Origin: Fulvivirga imtechensis AK7
GTDB lineage: Bacteria; Bacteroidota; Bacteroidia; Cytophagales; Cyclobacteriaceae
NCBI RefSeq assembly: GCF_000331535.1
Contig: NZ_AMZN01000016.1
Coordinates: 1-45,475, forward strand
Direction: 5' to 3'
Length of the DNA: 45,475 nt
The notes below the pieces were generated by a model. The model made no database searches, was not told the DNA's origin, and saw nothing but the letters and a program-made list of their open reading frames with translations. The translations under genes and the position numbers were made by a program. Shown here one piece after another: positions 41,930 to 45,475 of this stretch. Each line of letters begins with the position of its first letter. Position 1 is the first letter of the stretch.

Positions 41930-44900
41930 ATGACAAAAATCAATTTATTGATGGTGCTTTGCATTGCCTTTTTCTTACAAGGGCATGCTCAGAGTACCGA
42001 ACGTGACCGTCCCTTTACGTGGGACAATGCAACAGTTTATTTTGTGATGCAAGACCGTTTCTATAACGGCAACACTGCCAATGATCATTCCTATGGTCGC
42101 GGGCTCGATGGTAATGGCAATCCTTACGACTTTGACGAGATAGGGAGTTTTCATGGTGGAGACTTTGCCGGACTTACTCAAAAACTTGATGAAGGATATT
42201 TTACTGATTTGGGAATCAATGCTTTATGGATATCTTCACCGTATGAGCAAATCCACGGCTGGGTGGCAGGCAGCAACGGCAGCTTCAGACATTATGCCTA
42301 CCATGGTTACTATGGCCTCGACTGGACGGAGACGGATGATAACTTCGGTACTTTTGAAGAATTTCGCACGTTTGTTGATGCGGCTCATGACAAAGGCATT
42401 CGTGTGATCATAGACATTGTAATGAACCATGTGGGCTACAATTCGCTTCAGGACATGACCGACTACAACTTTGGCTGTGTAGATCCTGCGTGGAAAGGCT
42501 GGAGACCTTCTAATGGTGAAACGTGGGAGTCGATACATGGCCTGTTTATAGATTATTCCAGTGGATGTACCAATTGGAGCAACTGGTGGGGTGGTGACTG
42601 GGTACGCTCAGGATTGCCCGGGTATCCGGCTCCTGGTGGTGATGAAAAAACCATGAGTTTGGCCGGACTGCCGGATGTGATCACAGAAAGTACCCAGCAA
42701 GCAGGATTGCCTGATATTCTACTCAACAAGTGGGACGCAGCTAAGGAAGCACAGGAGATAGCTGAGTTGGATGCTTTTTTCAACCGTACCGGCTACCCTC
42801 GAACCCCTCGTTATTACTTCATCAAATGGCTGACAGACTGGGTGCGTGAATTTGGTGTTGACGGCTTTCGTGTAGATACCGAAAAGCACGTGGAGGGAGA
42901 GGCCTGGAGACACTTAAAAGATGAAGCAGTACTGGCGCTAAGGGAGTGGAAACAGAACAACCCGGACAAAAAGCTCGATGATCTCGACTTCTGGATGACG
43001 GCTGAAAATTTTGGTTACGGCTACGGGAAATCCCAATATCATATTGATAATGGCTTTAATTCGGTGATTAATTTCAATTTCCAGGGTCAGGCAGGCAACC
43101 TGAGCCAACTGGAGTCTATTTACTCTTCGTATGCCAGCACTTTAAATACCGATCCGGAATGGAATGCTCTAAGCTATATTTCATCTCATGATACACAATT
43201 GTATGACAGAAATAATCTTTTCAATGCAGGTACCAGTCTGTTGCTCCTCCCTGGTGGCGTTCAGATCTACTATGGCGATGAAACAGGCCGACCTTTTGGC
43301 CCTACCGGGGACGATCCTCACCAGGGGACGCGCTCGTTTATGAACTGGGGGAGCATTGATCAGGGACTTCTGGAGCACTGGCAAACCCTCGGACAGTTCC
43401 GAAGAAATCATTTGTCGGTGGGCGCGGGCACACACCAGAAACTGGGGGATAATCCTTATACCTTTTCCAGGGTCTATGAAAGTGACAGGGTAGTAGTTGC
43501 CATTGGCGCTTCCGGAAGCACTACCTTGCAGGTGGGCAACATCTATGCAGATGGTACTGAGCTACGCGATTTTTACACCGGCCATGTTACCACCGTAGCG
43601 GCAGGGGTGGCCACCTTTCCTGCGCACAGCAGCGGCATTCTCCTGATAGAGGAAACCAGCCCCTCAAGCTTTCCTTCAGTAGCTGTAACTCCTGCCAGCG
43701 GGTATGATCCTTCCTCCATTACTATGCTGGCAACGGCCACAGATCCAAACGGATGGGCGACTACCATTTACTATACCACAGACCCTTCAGCCTCAGCAGG
43801 TGATTTGTCATCCTGGAATGTATATACAGAGCCTGTAACCTTTACAGAAACAGTAGATGTGAAAGTAGTGGCAGTGAACAGCGAGGGTTCACAATCATTA
43901 GTCATCACCAGAAACTATCAGATAGGCGCTATAGAAGGCTTTACAGTGTATTTTAAGAAACCGGATGCCTGGGGTGCTCCAAAGGTCTATTATTGGCTTG
44001 AAGAGCCTGCTGATGCGCTTCCTGACGTATCTTGGCCAGGCGCTGCCATGACTGATGATGGAAACGGGTGGTATAAATACACCTTTGATGGGGTAATCTG
44101 CACTAATCTGATCTTTAATAATAGTGGCAGCCCTCAAACCGGAGACCTGTCCAGGTGTAAAGATGGCTGGTATGTCGATGGGATTTGGTATGATACAGAT
44201 CAATGGGGCCCGGTAAATGAAGTGCCGGATGTCAGTGCAAACCCTGCGGGAGGCTCTTTCATGACTGGCGATGTAGTTTCCGTTACTTTATCCGCGACTG
44301 ATGATAACGATCCATCTCCTGATATTTACTATACTACGGATGGCACAACGCCTACGCAGGCATCTACTCTGTATACGGGAGCGATCGAGCTAACAACAAC
44401 TACTACGCTAAAAGTAATAGCCTATGACGATCAGGAGGCTGCTTCTGCCGTAGAAACCTTTGAATATAACTTTGAATCAATAGGTGGTGGTCTGACCGTA
44501 CACTTCAAGCCAGCCGGATATACTGATCCTGAAATATATTTCTGGAATGTTACACCCTCAGCGCAAACCACCACCTGGCCGGGGGTAACCATGGCATCGG
44601 AAGATGATGGCTGGTACTCCTACACCCTTGAAGGCGCTGATTGTGCCAATATGATCTTCAGCAACAATGGCGCTTCTCAGACAGCCGATCTTTCGCGTTG
44701 TCAGGAGGGATGGTTTGTCGATGGTACGTGGTATGACAGCAAGCCCGTTGATGATGGCAACCTGGATATCTACTATAATGGAGGTTTCAACGACCCTAAG
44801 CTATATTTCTGGAATGTAACCCCATCAAGCCAAACCACCACCTGGCCAGGAGTGTCTATGACGGCTATTGGTGATGGCTGGTACAAATACACATTAACTG

Positions 44901-45307
44901 GCGCTGATTGTGCAAACGTGATCTTCAGCGATAACGGGGCAAATCAAACTGCTGATCTTTATCGTTGTGGTGATGGCTGGTATACCAATGGCGCCTGGTA
45001 CAAAACACACCCCGGGGCCAGAACAACGGGACAGTCGGAAAACGATACAAAGAGCTACACCAATGACGTACTGGTTTACCCACAACCCAGCCGCACTACC
45101 GGAAATATCAGGATCACCCTTCAAAAACCCACATCAGTTAACGTCACTATTCACGACCTGAATGGAAGGTTGATGAATACCCTGCATGATGGTATATTGC
45201 CAGAGGGTGTAAGTAATTTAACCTATGACCTGAAAAACGGGGTTTATCTTTATTTCGTACACATGGAGGATATTACAAAGAGAGGAAAACTGATCATACG
45301 GGAGTAA
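41930..45307 (+). CDS. Secreted GH13 alpha-amylase with three starch-binding modules and type A T9SS tail
   Basis: This 1125-residue protein has a signal peptide (1-20) and a GH13 catalytic domain to about residue 580: region I DIVMNH (162-167), nucleophile Asp316 in GFRVDTEKH, acid/base Glu359 in WMTAENFG, and His420-Asp421 in SSHD. Two chitobiase/hexosaminidase-C-like modules (IYYTTDPS, IYYTTDGTTPTQ) alternate with three CBM26-like modules of about 85 residues (KVYYWLEE; EIYFWNVTPS; KLYFWNVTPS; each with WPG and DLSRC/DLYRC-GWY). The final 75 residues are a type A T9SS sorting domain (VLVYPQPSRTTGNIRI, ending GKLIIRE). It hydrolyses starch at or outside the cell surface. The preceding AraC-type sensor is its probable regulator. 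Confidence 0.94.
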   Translation: MTKINLLMVLCIAFFLQGHAQSTERDRPFTWDNATVYFVMQDRFYNGNTANDHSYGRGLDGNGNPYDFDEIGSFHGGDFAGLTQKLDEGYFTDLGINALWISSPYEQIHGWVAGSNGSFRHYAYHGYYGLDWTETDDNFGTFEEFRTFVDAAHDKGIRVIIDIVMNHVGYNSLQDMTDYNFGCVDPAWKGWRPSNGETWESIHGLFIDYSSGCTNWSNWWGGDWVRSGLPGYPAPGGDEKTMSLAGLPDVITESTQQAGLPDILLNKWDAAKEAQEIAELDAFFNRTGYPRTPRYYFIKWLTDWVREFGVDGFRVDTEKHVEGEAWRHLKDEAVLALREWKQNNPDKKLDDLDFWMTAENFGYGYGKSQYHIDNGFNSVINFNFQGQAGNLSQLESIYSSYASTLNTDPEWNALSYISSHDTQLYDRNNLFNAGTSLLLLPGGVQIYYGDETGRPFGPTGDDPHQGTRSFMNWGSIDQGLLEHWQTLGQFRRNHLSVGAGTHQKLGDNPYTFSRVYESDRVVVAIGASGSTTLQVGNIYADGTELRDFYTGHVTTVAAGVATFPAHSSGILLIEETSPSSFPSVAVTPASGYDPSSITMLATATDPNGWATTIYYTTDPSASAGDLSSWNVYTEPVTFTETVDVKVVAVNSEGSQSLVITRNYQIGAIEGFTVYFKKPDAWGAPKVYYWLEEPADALPDVSWPGAAMTDDGNGWYKYTFDGVICTNLIFNNSGSPQTGDLSRCKDGWYVDGIWYDTDQWGPVNEVPDVSANPAGGSFMTGDVVSVTLSATDDNDPSPDIYYTTDGTTPTQASTLYTGAIELTTTTTLKVIAYDDQEAASAVETFEYNFESIGGGLTVHFKPAGYTDPEIYFWNVTPSAQTTTWPGVTMASEDDGWYSYTLEGADCANMIFSNNGASQTADLSRCQEGWFVDGTWYDSKPVDDGNLDIYYNGGFNDPKLYFWNVTPSSQTTTWPGVSMTAIGDGWYKYTLTGADCANVIFSDNGANQTADLYRCGDGWYTNGAWYKTHPGARTTGQSENDTKSYTNDVLVYPQPSRTTGNIRITLQKPTSVNVTIHDLNGRLMNTLHDGILPEGVSNLTYDLKNGVYLYFVHMEDITKRGKLIIRE

Positions 45308-45333
45308 TTCATAATATATCCGTAAATAAAATC

Positions 45334-45366
45334 GCCTTGCTGCATTATGCGGCAAGGCAATTTTTT
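45334..45366 (+). terminator. Rho-independent terminator of the amylase gene
   Basis: GCCTTGCTGC pairs with GCGGCAAGGC (one G-U) around an ATTAT loop, followed by AA and six T residues, 26 bases past the stop codon. This is the clearest terminator in the window. Confidence 0.85.
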
Positions 45367-45427
45367 GCACCCCCTCGCACCAGCTCCCGGACCTGTTCCC
45401 ATAGCCGTTAACTTAAGAGAAAAACGA

Positions 45428-45451
45428 GCCCCCAGAGGCCCCCAGAGGGGG
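45428..45451. repeat. GCCCCCAGAG tandem pair with short palindrome
   Basis: GCCCCCAGAG occurs twice in tandem (45428-45447) and runs into GGGG, giving a CCCCCAGAGGGGG palindrome. It is probably the edge of an intergenic repeat continuing past the window. No gene is seen in 45367-45475. Confidence 0.4.
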
Positions 45452-45475
45452 TAAATCTTTGTAGCCGGGGTGAAG

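Overview
This window looks like a chromosomal segment from a Bacteroidota bacterium, probably a gliding or marine Cytophagales-type organism. The lineage call rests on PorP/SprF proteins paired with giant adhesins that carry gliding-motility C-terminal domains, two secreted enzymes with type A type IX secretion system (T9SS) sorting tails, a TonB-dependent receptor with a carboxypeptidase-like regulatory domain, and several TAnnTTTG-type promoter boxes. A genus cannot be fixed by eye. I saw no rRNA, tRNA, CRISPR array, transposase or phage structural gene.

Layout. (1) 1-11.6 kb, minus strand: a surface-adhesin block read from right to left. It runs PorP/SprF with a C-terminal SPOR-like domain, an IPT/FG-GAP/PKD adhesin, a 2057-residue FG-GAP plus SprB-like-repeat adhesin, and a second PorP/SprF cut off by the window edge. 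Both adhesins end in type B T9SS sorting domains. (2) 11.9-15.9 kb: a PorT-like beta-barrel protein, a TrpF-like protein lacking the expected cysteine, a small redox operon (flavodoxin-like oxidoreductase, WCGSC thioredoxin, short DUF6952-like protein) and a lipoprotein. (3) 16.3-25.9 kb: a T9SS-secreted subtilisin, ribulose-phosphate epimerase (rpe), a TonB-dependent receptor, an LpoB-like lipoprotein, a TPR lipoprotein, a small DUF4168-like secreted protein, an unknown cytoplasmic protein and an outer-membrane barrel. (4) 26.2-39.1 kb: eleven same-strand genes, tightly packed, none with a visible signal peptide. The first is a cytoplasmic-type subtilisin. Most of the rest have no family I can name. 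The last is an 809-residue protein with a caspase/CHAT-like His-Cys pair followed by a metal-dependent phospholipase-like domain. Three consecutive proteins at its 3' end share a short basic N-terminal motif. This is the best candidate for an undescribed system, possibly a protease-linked effector or toxin assembly. (5) 39.6-45.3 kb: a starch module, in which a seven-TM AraC-family sensor with three periplasmic glycan-binding-like repeats precedes a secreted GH13 alpha-amylase with three starch-binding modules.

A family of roughly 150-220 bp (one about 380 bp) dispersed elements with near-perfect terminal inverted repeats occurs in five intergenic gaps. In four of them the terminus overlaps or directly abuts the stop codon of the upstream gene. 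Function calls rest on reading motifs by eye; no database search was run.
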